Notes under the pieces: model-generated | The model's database searches: none | What the model saw: only the letters and a program-made list of their open reading frames with translations | Told to the model about the DNA's origin: nothing | Program-made: the position numbers and the translations under genes | In this document: positions 17,408 to 25,247 of the stretch, piece by piece | How positions within the stretch are numbered: position 1 is the stretch's first letter | How the letters are laid out: the number at the start of each line of letters is the position of its first letter | Origin: JBBROS01 sp963752225 | Lineage (GTDB): Bacteria; Pseudomonadota; Alphaproteobacteria; Acetobacterales; Acetobacteraceae | Direction: 5' to 3' | Length of the DNA stretch: 64,000 bases | NCBI GenBank assembly: GCA_963752225.1 | Contig: CAVVXS010000007.1 | Coordinates: forward strand, 1,054,001 to 1,118,000

Positions 17408-18462
17408 CCCGGCACCTCGACCCCGAGTTCAACCGCCGTCGCCCGAAGCTCGACCCGCAGCGCCGGCGGCAGCGGGATGCCGGTGCGCAAGCGTTCGTCG
17501 CGGAGCGCCTGGCTGCGCTCGCCGGGCATGCGGATCTCGTTGAACCCGGGCAGCAGCGGCGAGGACTTCATGTCGCGCACGACGGTGTCGACCCGGCGGC
17601 GGAACTCCGCCGGATCGCCGAATGCCTCGAGATTGAGCGCCACGACGAACTGCCCGGTATTGCTGACGCTGCCGGCGTCGGCGTTGAAGTCCACCACGTC
17701 GCGGCCGAGCGCGGCGCCGTTCAGCGTTCCGGCGAGCAGGCCGAACACCAAGGCGAGGCCGAACCCCTTGGCGCCGCCGATGGGGAGGAGAAAACCCTCG
17801 GCCGCGCGCAGCGGGTCGGTCAGCGGCTTGCCCTCGCGATCCACCATCCAGCCCTCGGGCATGGTTTCACCCCGCTGCGCCGCCAGCTTCACCTTGCCAT
17901 AGGCGGCGACGGTGGTTGCCATGTCGAGCAGCACCGGCCGCTCGTCTTGCGCCGGAATGGCGACGGCGATCGGGTTGGTGCTGAGCAGCATTTCCGACCC
18001 GCCCCAGGGCGGGAGGTGGTTGGCGCTGCCGACCGCGACGTAGATGCCGATCATGCCGGCTTCGAGCGGGATCATGGCGTAGGGTGCGGCGGCGCCGGCG
18101 TGGTTGCTGTGGTGCGCGCCGACCCAGCCGACGCCGTGCTCGCGCGCGATCTCGACCGCGAGGTGGGCAGCACGCTGCATCACCAGTTGCCCCATGCCGT
18201 TGTCGCCGTCGAGCACGGCGGTCGCACCCATGCGGCGTTCGACGCGGATGTTCGGGCGGGCGTTGACGCCGCCGGCGCGCAGCCGGGCAACGTATTTCGG
18301 CAGGCGGAACACGCCATGCCCATCGGCGCCGAGCAGGTCTGTACGGGCCATGGTGTCGCCGACCGAGGCGGCGTCGTCGGCCGCCAGGCCGGCGGCGGTC
18401 AGCGCGCGGGCGATGAACCCGGCGATCTCCGTCGCCGGCACACGCACGTCCCCATCCGGCAT
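17398..18462 (-). CDS. Ldh-family malate/L-lactate-type dehydrogenase
   Basis: NAD(P)-dependent 2-hydroxyacid dehydrogenase of the YlbC/YiaK/ComC family, 354 residues, unrelated to classical lactate dehydrogenase. Typical stretches are DLLGADGHGVFRLPKYV with the catalytic His near residue 50, GWVGAHHSNHAGAAAPYAM, and the nucleotide loop IGGAKGFGLAL. The chosen start MPDGDVRV follows GGAGG at about ten bases; the frame is open further upstream but has no family similarity. It overlaps the Bug receptor gene by a few bases and so belongs to the same transcript. Substrate not readable: malate, L-sulfolactate, ureidoglycolate or a keto-sugar acid are known for the family. Confidence 0.9.
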   Translation of the reverse strand: MPDGDVRVPATEIAGFIARALTAAGLAADDAASVGDTMARTDLLGADGHGVFRLPKYVARLRAGGVNARPNIRVERRMGATAVLDGDNGMGQLVMQRAAHLAVEIAREHGVGWVGAHHSNHAGAAAPYAMIPLEAGMIGIYVAVGSANHLPPWGGSEMLLSTNPIAVAIPAQDERPVLLDMATTVAAYGKVKLAAQRGETMPEGWMVDREGKPLTDPLRAAEGFLLPIGGAKGFGLALVFGLLAGTLNGAALGRDVVDFNADAGSVSNTGQFVVALNLEAFGDPAEFRRRVDTVVRDMKSSPLLPGFNEIRMPGERSQALRDERLRTGIPLPPALRVELRATAVELGVEVPGWL

Positions 18463-18541
18463 CCCTTCGATCCTCCCCTTCCCTGCGGCAGCGTGCGGGA
18501 GAGTCGGGCCGCCGGCAAGCGCGCCCCGCGCTGCGCCATCC

Positions 18542-18784
18542 TCAACTCGGCCGCCGGCGCGAGCGCACGAATCCGACGACCGTGAACACAAGCCAGAGAA
18601 CCTGGGTCACGAACGCGGCGAGGTTGAAGCTCCAGATCAACGAGTAGATGACGGCAATGCCGCCGACCGCATTCAGCGCGGTGTAGCGGAGGTCGGACAG
18701 CCCGAGCAGCCCAAGCTGCAAGCTGGCGTAGGCGCCGACGTAGAGCGCGACGCCGATCAACCCGATCACATCCGGGACGCTCAC
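18542..18784 (-). CDS. CBU_0592-like small membrane protein
   Basis: 80 residues with three predicted membrane segments and a basic C-terminal tail (RSRRRPS). The pattern IGLIGVALYVGAYASLQLGL followed by YTALNAVGGIAVIYSL matches a small membrane family labelled CBU_0592-like, as I recall it. Initiation is at GTG 18784 with no strong Shine-Dalgarno, so the start is uncertain. It sits 34 bases downstream of pcaDC and before the Ldh gene in the same direction. Function unknown. Confidence 0.75.
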   Translation of the reverse strand: MSVPDVIGLIGVALYVGAYASLQLGLLGLSDLRYTALNAVGGIAVIYSLIWSFNLAAFVTQVLWLVFTVVGFVRSRRRPS

Positions 18785-18818
18785 GACAGCAGCTCGACGT
18801 CGAGGACCGGCCCCACTC

Positions 18819-19994
18819 CTATAGGTCCAACTCGCTGCCCAACACGTCGCGCACCCAGCGGAACGCGCCGTTCGAGGCGGGCACGCCGGCGTAAACGGCG
18901 CATTGGATCAGCAGCGACCGTAGCTCGGGCAACGTCACGCCATTCTTCAGCGCCGGGCGGACATGCAGCTTGAACTCCTCCTCGCGTCCGAGCGCCACCA
19001 TCAGCGCCAGCGTCACCTGCGACCGCGTCTTCCACGGAATGGTGGGATCGCCCCACACCTCGCCCCAGGCTACCCGGGTGATGAAGTCCTGCCACGGCCC
19101 GGCAAACGCCCCGGCGCCGGCCAACGAGCGCTCGACGTGCGCGGCACCCAGCACCGCCTTACGGTTCGCGAGCCCCGCCTCGAACGTCGCGCCGCCCGGG
19201 GCGGGCGCGGACGTACTGCCGAGGTCGTCGAGGAAGCCGGCGAGGTGTCGGTTCACCAGCCGGGCCTGCTCCATGTTGAGGATGTGCGCGGCGCGCGGGA
19301 CCACGATCAGCTCGGCGCCGCCGATGCGGCCGCGGATCTCCTCGCTCATCGCCGGCGGCGTGGCCGGGTCGTTAGCGCCGGCGACGATCAAGGTGGGCGC
19401 AGTGATGCTGCGGTTCGATTGGCGCAGGTCCATGGCGGCGATGGCGCCGCAGCAGACCGCGTAACCGCGCGGATCATTGGCGATGAAGCGCTGCCGCAGC
19501 GCTCGCGCGTCGGGCGCGTCGGCGAAGGCGGGGGTGAACCAGCGGGCCATGACCGCGTCGACGATCGCACCCATGCCGCCCGCGCGCACCGTGGCGGCGC
19601 GCTCGTTCCATTGCCCGTCCGGCAACCAGGCCGACGTTGCCATCAGCACCAGGCCGTGCAGCCGGTCGGGGTAGGCGGCGGCGAACGCCTGCGCCGTCAT
19701 GCCGCCGAGCGACAAGCCGACCACGTGGGCCCGCGCGACGCCGAGCGCGTCCAGCAGCCCGGCCAGGTCGGCGGCGAGCGTGGCGAGGGTGATCGGCGCG
19801 TCCACCACCGGCGAGCGGCCATGTCCGCGCGTGTCGTAGCGCAGCACGCGGTAGCGGTCGGACAGCGCCCGCGCCTGCGCGTCCCACATCTCGAGCGTGG
19901 CGCCGATCGAATTGGAGAACACGATGACCGGCGCGCCGTCCGGCCCGGCAAGGTCGTAGAACAACTCGGTGCCGTTCGCGGCGATCAGCGGCAT
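18819..19994 (-). CDS. pcaL: Fused 3-oxoadipate enol-lactonase / 4-carboxymuconolactone decarboxylase
   Basis: 391 residues joining two consecutive enzymes of the protocatechuate branch. Residues about 1-258 are the alpha/beta hydrolase PcaD: oxyanion segment NSIGATLEMWDAQ, YDTRGHGRS, nucleophile GLSLGGM near Ser98, and late His in AAHILN. Residues about 270-391 are the PcaC decarboxylase, with the ending LKNGVTLPELRSLLIQCAVY and AFRWV. The product is 3-oxoadipate. The start MPLIAANGTELFYD follows GGAAGG and lies four bases after the pcaB stop. PcaD-PcaC fusions are known in several lineages; the order here (D then C) is the usual one. Confidence 0.94.
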   Translation of the reverse strand: MPLIAANGTELFYDLAGPDGAPVIVFSNSIGATLEMWDAQARALSDRYRVLRYDTRGHGRSPVVDAPITLATLAADLAGLLDALGVARAHVVGLSLGGMTAQAFAAAYPDRLHGLVLMATSAWLPDGQWNERAATVRAGGMGAIVDAVMARWFTPAFADAPDARALRQRFIANDPRGYAVCCGAIAAMDLRQSNRSITAPTLIVAGANDPATPPAMSEEIRGRIGGAELIVVPRAAHILNMEQARLVNRHLAGFLDDLGSTSAPAPGGATFEAGLANRKAVLGAAHVERSLAGAGAFAGPWQDFITRVAWGEVWGDPTIPWKTRSQVTLALMVALGREEEFKLHVRPALKNGVTLPELRSLLIQCAVYAGVPASNGAFRWVRDVLGSELDL

Positions 19995-19998
19995 GGGC

Positions 19999-21351
19999 TC
20001 AGCCTTCCTGCAAGAGAGAACGCACCCGCATGGCCTCGGCGATCGCGCGGTCCACCCAGGGCCCGGCGGCGGCGATGGCGGGTTCGAGGTCGAAGGCGGG
20101 GCCGAGGTCCACCGCGGGGTGCGCCCGGGCCAGCACGTCGGCCAGCGTGCCGTCGCCGCGGCGGACCGCTCCGGCGGCCTGCTCGACCGCACGGTGCGCC
20201 GCCTCGCGCCCCAGTGCCGGCGTCAGCAGCGACGCCGCGGCGTCGGCGAACAACAGGCCATGGGTGAGGTCGAGGTTGGCGCGCATGCGGGCCGGGTCGA
20301 GTTCCAGCCCCTCGGCCAGCGTCCGCGCTTCGTGCAGCGCCCCCGACGCCAAGCCGAACAGCGCCGGCAGCGCATGCCATTCCGAATGCCACAACCCAGC
20401 CGGGCGCTCATGCGCCGCCGCCATCGCGCCGAGCAGCGTAGCGGCCAAGCCCGGCGCCGCCCCGTGCGCAGCCAGGATCACCGTGCAGGACACCGGGTTG
20501 CGCTTGTGCGGCATCGCCGACGAGCCGCCGCGGCCCGGCACGTAGGGCTCGGCCGCCTCGCCCACCTCGGTCGAGGCAAGGTTCGCGACGTCGGTCGCCA
20601 TCTTCGCCAGCGCGCCCACCAGCCCGGCGAGCCAGCAACCGGCCTCGGCGATGCGGCCCCGGCGAGCGTGCCAGGCGATCGGCGTGGCGCCAAGGACCAG
20701 GTCGGTCGCGGCCGCGTCGAGCACCGCCGGCCCGAGGTCGCGCAACGCGCTCAACGTGCCGACCGGACCTGCCAGCGACACGACCAGCAGCCGGTCGGTA
20801 ACATCCTGAAGACGAAACCCGGCTTCCGCGACGCCGCCGAGCCAAACCGCAGCCTTGAACCCGAATGTGACGGGTGCCGCGTGCTGCCCATAGGTCCGGC
20901 CGACGCAGGGCGTTTCGCGATGTGTCGTAGCCATCGTGGACAGCGCGGCGAGGATCGCCACCAACTCGCCGCGCACGAGGTCGAGCGCGTCGCGGCATTG
21001 CAGCACCAGCGCGGTATCGAGGATATCCTGCGTGGTAGCGCCCTTGTGGAACGCCCGCTCCAGCTCCGGCGGCAGCAACGCCTGCACGGCCCTGACGAAC
21101 GGGATGGTCGGCACCCCCGACAGCGCCGTCGCCCGCCCTATCGCGGCAATGTCGAGCTCCTCCGGCCGGATCGCCTCGATCGCTGGGGCCAGCGCGTCCG
21201 GGGCAAGGCCGAACTTCGCCTCGGCCCGGGCAAGAGCCGCCTCTGCCTGCAGCATGGCGCGCAGCCGGGCCTCGTCGGAGAAACACGCCCGCATCGCCTC
21301 GGTCGCCAGCAGCGGGCCGGTCAGGCCCGAGTCCAGCGCAGCAAACGTCAT
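19999..21351 (-). CDS. pcaB: 3-carboxy-cis,cis-muconate cycloisomerase PcaB
   Basis: Fumarase/aspartase-superfamily enzyme, 450 residues, cyclising 3-carboxymuconate to 4-carboxymuconolactone. The superfamily signature GSSAMPHKRNPVSC is near residue 280, and the N-terminal pattern FSDEARLRAMLQAEAALARAEA is typical of PcaB. The ATG overlaps the stop of the preceding BKACE gene (ATGA), indicating translational coupling, and the gene ends four bases before pcaL. No cofactor site is expected. The assignment is backed by its position between the protocatechuate dioxygenase genes and the lactonase/decarboxylase. Confidence 0.95.
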   Translation of the reverse strand: MTFAALDSGLTGPLLATEAMRACFSDEARLRAMLQAEAALARAEAKFGLAPDALAPAIEAIRPEELDIAAIGRATALSGVPTIPFVRAVQALLPPELERAFHKGATTQDILDTALVLQCRDALDLVRGELVAILAALSTMATTHRETPCVGRTYGQHAAPVTFGFKAAVWLGGVAEAGFRLQDVTDRLLVVSLAGPVGTLSALRDLGPAVLDAAATDLVLGATPIAWHARRGRIAEAGCWLAGLVGALAKMATDVANLASTEVGEAAEPYVPGRGGSSAMPHKRNPVSCTVILAAHGAAPGLAATLLGAMAAAHERPAGLWHSEWHALPALFGLASGALHEARTLAEGLELDPARMRANLDLTHGLLFADAAASLLTPALGREAAHRAVEQAAGAVRRGDGTLADVLARAHPAVDLGPAFDLEPAIAAAGPWVDRAIAEAMRVRSLLQEG

Positions 21352-22187
21352 CCCGGGTGCGGCGCCAAGCCCAGCGCGGCCCTCGCCTCGGCCGCCGTCG
21401 CGACCCGGCGATGGTGCTTCTCCACCGCCTCCGCGGCCATCGACACCAGCTCGGCGTTGCTCGCGGCCAGCCGCTCCTTGCTGATCCGCACGTTGTCCTC
21501 GAGCCCGGTGCGCACCCCGTCGCCGCCGCGCGACAGCACCCAATCCATCACCCGCGCCTGGTTCACGCCGATGCCGGCCGCGGTCCAGGTGGCGTGCGGG
21601 ATCACCCGCTTGATCTCGCCCAGCATCAGGTCGAGCAGGTGCTCCTCGGCCGGCAGCGCGTTCTTGACCCCCATCACCACCTGCACATGCGGCCGCTCGT
21701 CCATCAACCCGGCGTCGATCAGCCGGCGGGCACCGTGGATGTGGCTAAGGTCGAACAGCTCGATCTCGGGCCGCACCCCGTGCGTCCTCATGCGGGTGGC
21801 AAGCTCGGTGACCAGGGCGGCGCCGTTCTCGTAGACGATGGTCGGGAAGTTGACCGATCCGGTGGACAGCGACGCCATGTCGGGCTTGAGGTCGAGCGCG
21901 TTGCCGCGCGCCGACGGGTCGCGGCCGCGGCCGCCGGTGGAGAACTGCACGATCATGCCGGGGCAATGGCGGCGGACGCCTTCCTGGACGCGGGCGAACA
22001 GCGCCGGGTCGCTCGACGGGCTCTCATCGGGGTTGCGGACATGGATGTGCACCAGGGTGGCGCCGGCCTCGAACGCCGCCTGGGTGCTCTCGATCTGCTC
22101 CTCCGGCGTGGTCGGGACGGCCGGGTTGTCCTTCTTGCGCGGCACCGATCCGGTGATGGCGCAGGCGATCACGACGGGATTACGCAT
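21348..22187 (-). CDS. Beta-keto acid cleavage enzyme (BKACE, DUF849)
   Basis: 279 residues of the BKACE family, zinc enzymes that convert a beta-keto acid plus acetyl-CoA to acetoacetate and a shortened acyl-CoA. Visible family features are the N-terminal ITGSVPRKKDNPAVPTTPEE, the zinc-binding HIHVRNPDESPSSD (His-X-His), and GVRTGLEDNVRI near the end. It lies within the pca operon, overlapping pcaG by eight bases and pcaB by four. With 3-oxoadipate as substrate the products would be acetoacetate and succinyl-CoA, which would replace PcaIJ and PcaF; those genes are not in the window. The substrate is inferred from context. Confidence 0.9.
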   Translation of the reverse strand: MRNPVVIACAITGSVPRKKDNPAVPTTPEEQIESTQAAFEAGATLVHIHVRNPDESPSSDPALFARVQEGVRRHCPGMIVQFSTGGRGRDPSARGNALDLKPDMASLSTGSVNFPTIVYENGAALVTELATRMRTHGVRPEIELFDLSHIHGARRLIDAGLMDERPHVQVVMGVKNALPAEEHLLDLMLGEIKRVIPHATWTAAGIGVNQARVMDWVLSRGGDGVRTGLEDNVRISKERLAASNAELVSMAAEAVEKHHRRVATAAEARAALGLAPHPG

Positions 22188-22776
22188 CGAAGAACACCGT
22201 CTCGCTTTCGCCCTGCAGGCGGATGTCGAACACGTAGACCACGTCGCCGCCGCGGTTCTCGCGCCGGGCCAGCAAGGTGTTGCGGCGGATGGCCGGGTCG
22301 ATGATGCGCAGCACCGGGTCCTCGGCGTTGGCATCCGCTTCGTCGGCGAAATACATGCGGGTCTGCAGCCCGATGTTGATGCCGCGCGACACCAGCCACA
22401 GGCTCACATGCGGCGCCTGCGGCCCGCCATGCCGCCCGACGACCCGGCCCGGCTTGATCGTCTCGAACGAGTAAAGCCCGGTTTCGAAGTCGGTACCGGA
22501 CCGGCCCCAGCCGCGGAATTTTTGGCTGTCATAGCGGCCGTCAGCATCGGCGTGCCAGGCCTCCACCAGCACCTCGCGGCAGGGATCGCCGAGCCCGTCC
22601 AGCACGCGCCCCTCGATGCGGATGCGCTCGCCCTTCGCAGTCGGCTGCGCAATCACATGCCCGAACGGATTTTCGAAGATGTCGAACCCAGCCTGGTGCG
22701 GGATCAGGCCGATATGCACGTAGGGCCCGGCAGTCTGCGACGGCGTTTCCCGCAGGTATGGCAGCGTCTGCACCAT
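22180..22776 (-). CDS. pcaG: Protocatechuate 3,4-dioxygenase alpha subunit PcaG
   Basis: 198 residues, non-iron-binding partner of PcaH in the intradiol ring-cleaving dioxygenase. The start MVQTLPYLRETPSQTAGPYV is typical of alpha subunits, followed by the intradiol core GRVLDGLGDPCREVLVEAWHADADGRY and HVSLWLVSRGINIGLQTRMYF. Alpha subunits keep the fold but lose iron ligands. It starts three bases after the pcaH stop and overlaps the BKACE gene by eight bases, so the three are co-translated. With PcaH it opens protocatechuate to 3-carboxy-cis,cis-muconate. Confidence 0.95.
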   Translation of the reverse strand: MVQTLPYLRETPSQTAGPYVHIGLIPHQAGFDIFENPFGHVIAQPTAKGERIRIEGRVLDGLGDPCREVLVEAWHADADGRYDSQKFRGWGRSGTDFETGLYSFETIKPGRVVGRHGGPQAPHVSLWLVSRGINIGLQTRMYFADEADANAEDPVLRIIDPAIRRNTLLARRENRGGDVVYVFDIRLQGESETVFFDA

Positions 22777-22779
22777 GGC

Positions 22780-23505
22780 TCAGGCTCCCTGCATCTTGTT
22801 CTCGAACGCCGTTTGCCGGCTGCCGCGCAGCACGATGTCCCAGCGATAGGCCAGGCTGTCGAGCGGCACCGCGGCATTGAGGTCGAGTGCGGCGACCAGG
22901 CGCTGTCGGGCGGCGGGGTCGGGGATGGTGTTGATGATGCTGTCGCCGGCGATCAGCGGGTCGCCTTCGAAATACATCTGAGTGATCAGCCGCTGCGCGA
23001 AGCCGGTGCCGAACAGCGAGAAATGGATGTGCGCCGGCCGCCAGGAGTTGACGTAGTTGCGGAACGGGTAGGCGCCCGGCTTGACGGTCCGAAAGATGTA
23101 GTAGCCGTCGGCGTCGGTGATCATGCGGCCGCAGCCGCCGAAATTCGGATCGATCGGCGCCAAATAGGTGTCGTTGCGGTGCCGGTAACGGCCGCCGGCA
23201 TTGGCCTGCCACACCTCGATCAGCGCATTCGGGATGCCGCGCCCGTTCTCGTCGCGCAGGTGGCCGTGCACGATCGTGCGCTCGCCAATCGGCTCCCCGG
23301 ACTTGGCGTAGTTGAGGATCAGGTCATGGTCGAGCGGCCCCAGCTCTTCCCGCCCGAACACCGGCCCGGCCACCTCGGATTGCGAGTTCTGCAGCGAGAA
23401 CAGCGCCAGCCGTGGCGACCGCAGCACCGAGGTCTTGTAGCCTGGCGTGTGCCCCGGCGGGTGCTGGTCGCGGTTGCGCTGGAAGAACTCGTGCGTGGTC
23501 GTCAT
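22780..23505 (-). CDS. pcaH: Protocatechuate 3,4-dioxygenase beta subunit PcaH
   Basis: Iron-binding subunit, 241 residues. The ferric ligands can be placed as Tyr107 (GGRYRHR), Tyr146 (PGAYPFRN), His159 and His161 (WRPAHIHFS), one position off the classical Pseudomonas numbering of 108, 147, 160 and 162. The N-terminal arm with PPGHTPGYKTSVLRSPRLAL is also typical. The ATG lies 30 bases after the stop of a deacetylase-like gene, which may head the operon. No PcaQ-type regulator gene is in the window. Confidence 0.96.
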   Translation of the reverse strand: MTTTHEFFQRNRDQHPPGHTPGYKTSVLRSPRLALFSLQNSQSEVAGPVFGREELGPLDHDLILNYAKSGEPIGERTIVHGHLRDENGRGIPNALIEVWQANAGGRYRHRNDTYLAPIDPNFGGCGRMITDADGYYIFRTVKPGAYPFRNYVNSWRPAHIHFSLFGTGFAQRLITQMYFEGDPLIAGDSIINTIPDPAARQRLVAALDLNAAVPLDSLAYRWDIVLRGSRQTAFENKMQGA

Positions 23506-23535
23506 CGCACCCCCCCTGCCTTTGGTCTTGGACGA

Positions 23536-24429
23536 CTATCTGCCCGATTGCGTTTCGCGATACCAGTCGAGCAGTTCGGCCCCGTTCATGAACACGACCC
23601 CTTCCTGCTGCCGACAATAGTCGAACACGCGCTCGAGGTATTTGATCCGGTGCGGCTGCCCCGAAATGTAGGGGTGGATGGCGATCGCCATGATCTTCGC
23701 CCGCTCGGCCCCTTCCTCGAGCAGCCGATCGAGCGAGTCGCGGCAGCGGGTTTCCCAGTATCCGCTTTCATGGTGCTGCACGATCATGGTCGGGATGTCG
23801 TTCAGCTCGACCGTGTAAGGAAGCGTGACCAGCGGCCCCTTCGCCGTCGTGATCGTGCACGGCTCGTCATCCCACACCCAGTCGCCGATGTATTGCACGC
23901 CGGCCTCGGCCAGCAGCTCCGGCGTCTCGAAGGTCTCGGTCAGGCCGGGGCCGAGCCAGCCAACCGGGCGGACGCCGGTGAAGCGCTCGCACTGGTCCAT
24001 CGCCCGGTGGATCATCGCCCGCTGGTCCGGCTCCTTGTGGATTGGCCCCTGCTGGTAGGAATGGCCCATGAACTCCCAGCCGGCGTCGCGCGCCTGCGCC
24101 GCCACCCGCTCGTAATCCTCGATCACCCGCGAGTTGAGCGCGAGCGTCGGCCGGATGCCGAGCCGCTCGAACAGCTTGAAGAAGCGCCAAACGCCGACCC
24201 GCATCCCATACTCGTGCCACGACCAGTTCGGCACGTCGGGCAGCAGCGGCACGCCGGTCGGCGCCGGCAGGATTTGCCGCGCCATCGGGCCGCCGATGTC
24301 CCACACTTCGAGGTTCACGATCGGCCACACCGCGACCTTGGCCCCGCCCGGCAAGCGGAGCGGCGGGCGGTCGACGATGGCGGAATACGGGGCCCGATCT
24401 TTCGGCAATGTGTCGCGTGGCAGCGTCAT
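23536..24429 (-). CDS. Polysaccharide deacetylase-family (PuuE-like) hydrolase
   Basis: 297 residues of the NodB-homology superfamily, cytoplasmic (no signal). The likely metal-binding region is GWEFMGHSYQQGPIH, with a later His in IHPYISGQPHRIKYLE. The absence of a secretion signal and the N-terminal layout resemble the PuuE/allantoinase-like and cyclic-imide hydrolase subgroup rather than cell-wall deacetylases. GGAAGGA lies before the ATG at 24429. It is upstream of pcaH by 30 bases and points the same way, so it may be the first gene of the pca operon. A role in making or clearing a protocatechuate precursor is a guess. The gene is divergent from maiA across 108 bases. Confidence 0.82.
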   Translation of the reverse strand: MTLPRDTLPKDRAPYSAIVDRPPLRLPGGAKVAVWPIVNLEVWDIGGPMARQILPAPTGVPLLPDVPNWSWHEYGMRVGVWRFFKLFERLGIRPTLALNSRVIEDYERVAAQARDAGWEFMGHSYQQGPIHKEPDQRAMIHRAMDQCERFTGVRPVGWLGPGLTETFETPELLAEAGVQYIGDWVWDDEPCTITTAKGPLVTLPYTVELNDIPTMIVQHHESGYWETRCRDSLDRLLEEGAERAKIMAIAIHPYISGQPHRIKYLERVFDYCRQQEGVVFMNGAELLDWYRETQSGR

Positions 24430-24537
24430 GGGCGGTCCTTCCCGGCGGCGTTCATATCCTAGGCACGGACCGGCGCCGTGTTCCAGGCGCTGACTTGGCG
24501 GGCTAAGCTCGGCTGGACAGCAGAGGACCACCCGTTC

Positions 24538-25203
24538 ATGGCCGACACGCCCCACTTCGACCTCTACGCATATTGGCGGTCCTCCGCCGGGTTCCGGGTT
24601 CGCGTCGCGATGGCGCTGAAGGGGCTTGCCGCGCACGAGCACCTCATCGACATCGACGCGCAGGAGAACCGCACCCCGGAGTTCCTGGCGATCAACCCGA
24701 TGGGCGCCCTGCCGGTGCTGATCGAGGAGGGGCAGCAGCCGCTGACCCAGTCGCTGGCGATCCTCGAATACATCGACGAGCTGGTGCCCACGCCGCCGCT
24801 GCTGCCGGCCGACCCGCGCGGCCGGGCGCGGGTGCGCTCGCTCAGCCTCGCCTTGGCCGCCGACACGCACCCGCTGATCACCCCGCGCATCCGCCGCTAT
24901 CTGATGGCCAACGCCGGGTTCGACGCCGAGCTGTGGCGGGACTGGCAGGTGAACTGGTTCACGACCGGCCTGCAGGCGATGGAGCGGCGCCTAGCAGACG
25001 ATCCCGCGACCGGCGCCTTCTGTCACGGCGACAGCGTGACGATGGCCGACATCGTGCTGGCCAGCATTCCGGCCGTCGCCCGCGTGTTCAAGATCACGGT
25101 GCCGAACACGCCGACCGTGGACGGCATCGTCGCGCGATGCAGCGAGTTGCCGGCGTTCGCCAACGCCGACCCGTTCAAGCAGGCCGGCGCCCCCGCCGCT
25201 TGA
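24538..25203 (+). CDS. maiA: Maleylacetoacetate isomerase (zeta-class GST)
   Basis: 221 residues. Uses glutathione to isomerise maleylacetoacetate to fumarylacetoacetate, the step after homogentisate ring cleavage. The zeta-class motif is present as YWRSSAGFRVRVAMALKG (residues 12-29), followed by INPMGALPVLIEEG and the QSLAILEYIDE glutathione-binding segment. The C-terminal GDSVTMADI segment is the GST N-capping region. The start was chosen at MADTPHFDLYAYW, with GAGGA upstream; a GTG 60 bases earlier is in frame. No hmgA or fahA neighbour is seen. Its stop overlaps a possible TTG start of the following glycosyltransferase, an unexpected coupling. Confidence 0.92.
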   Translation: MADTPHFDLYAYWRSSAGFRVRVAMALKGLAAHEHLIDIDAQENRTPEFLAINPMGALPVLIEEGQQPLTQSLAILEYIDELVPTPPLLPADPRGRARVRSLSLALAADTHPLITPRIRRYLMANAGFDAELWRDWQVNWFTTGLQAMERRLADDPATGAFCHGDSVTMADIVLASIPAVARVFKITVPNTPTVDGIVARCSELPAFANADPFKQAGAPAA

Positions 25204-25247
25204 CCGGCACCGCCCAGGGCCGGGCGGCGCTGGACCAGGCGCAGCTC

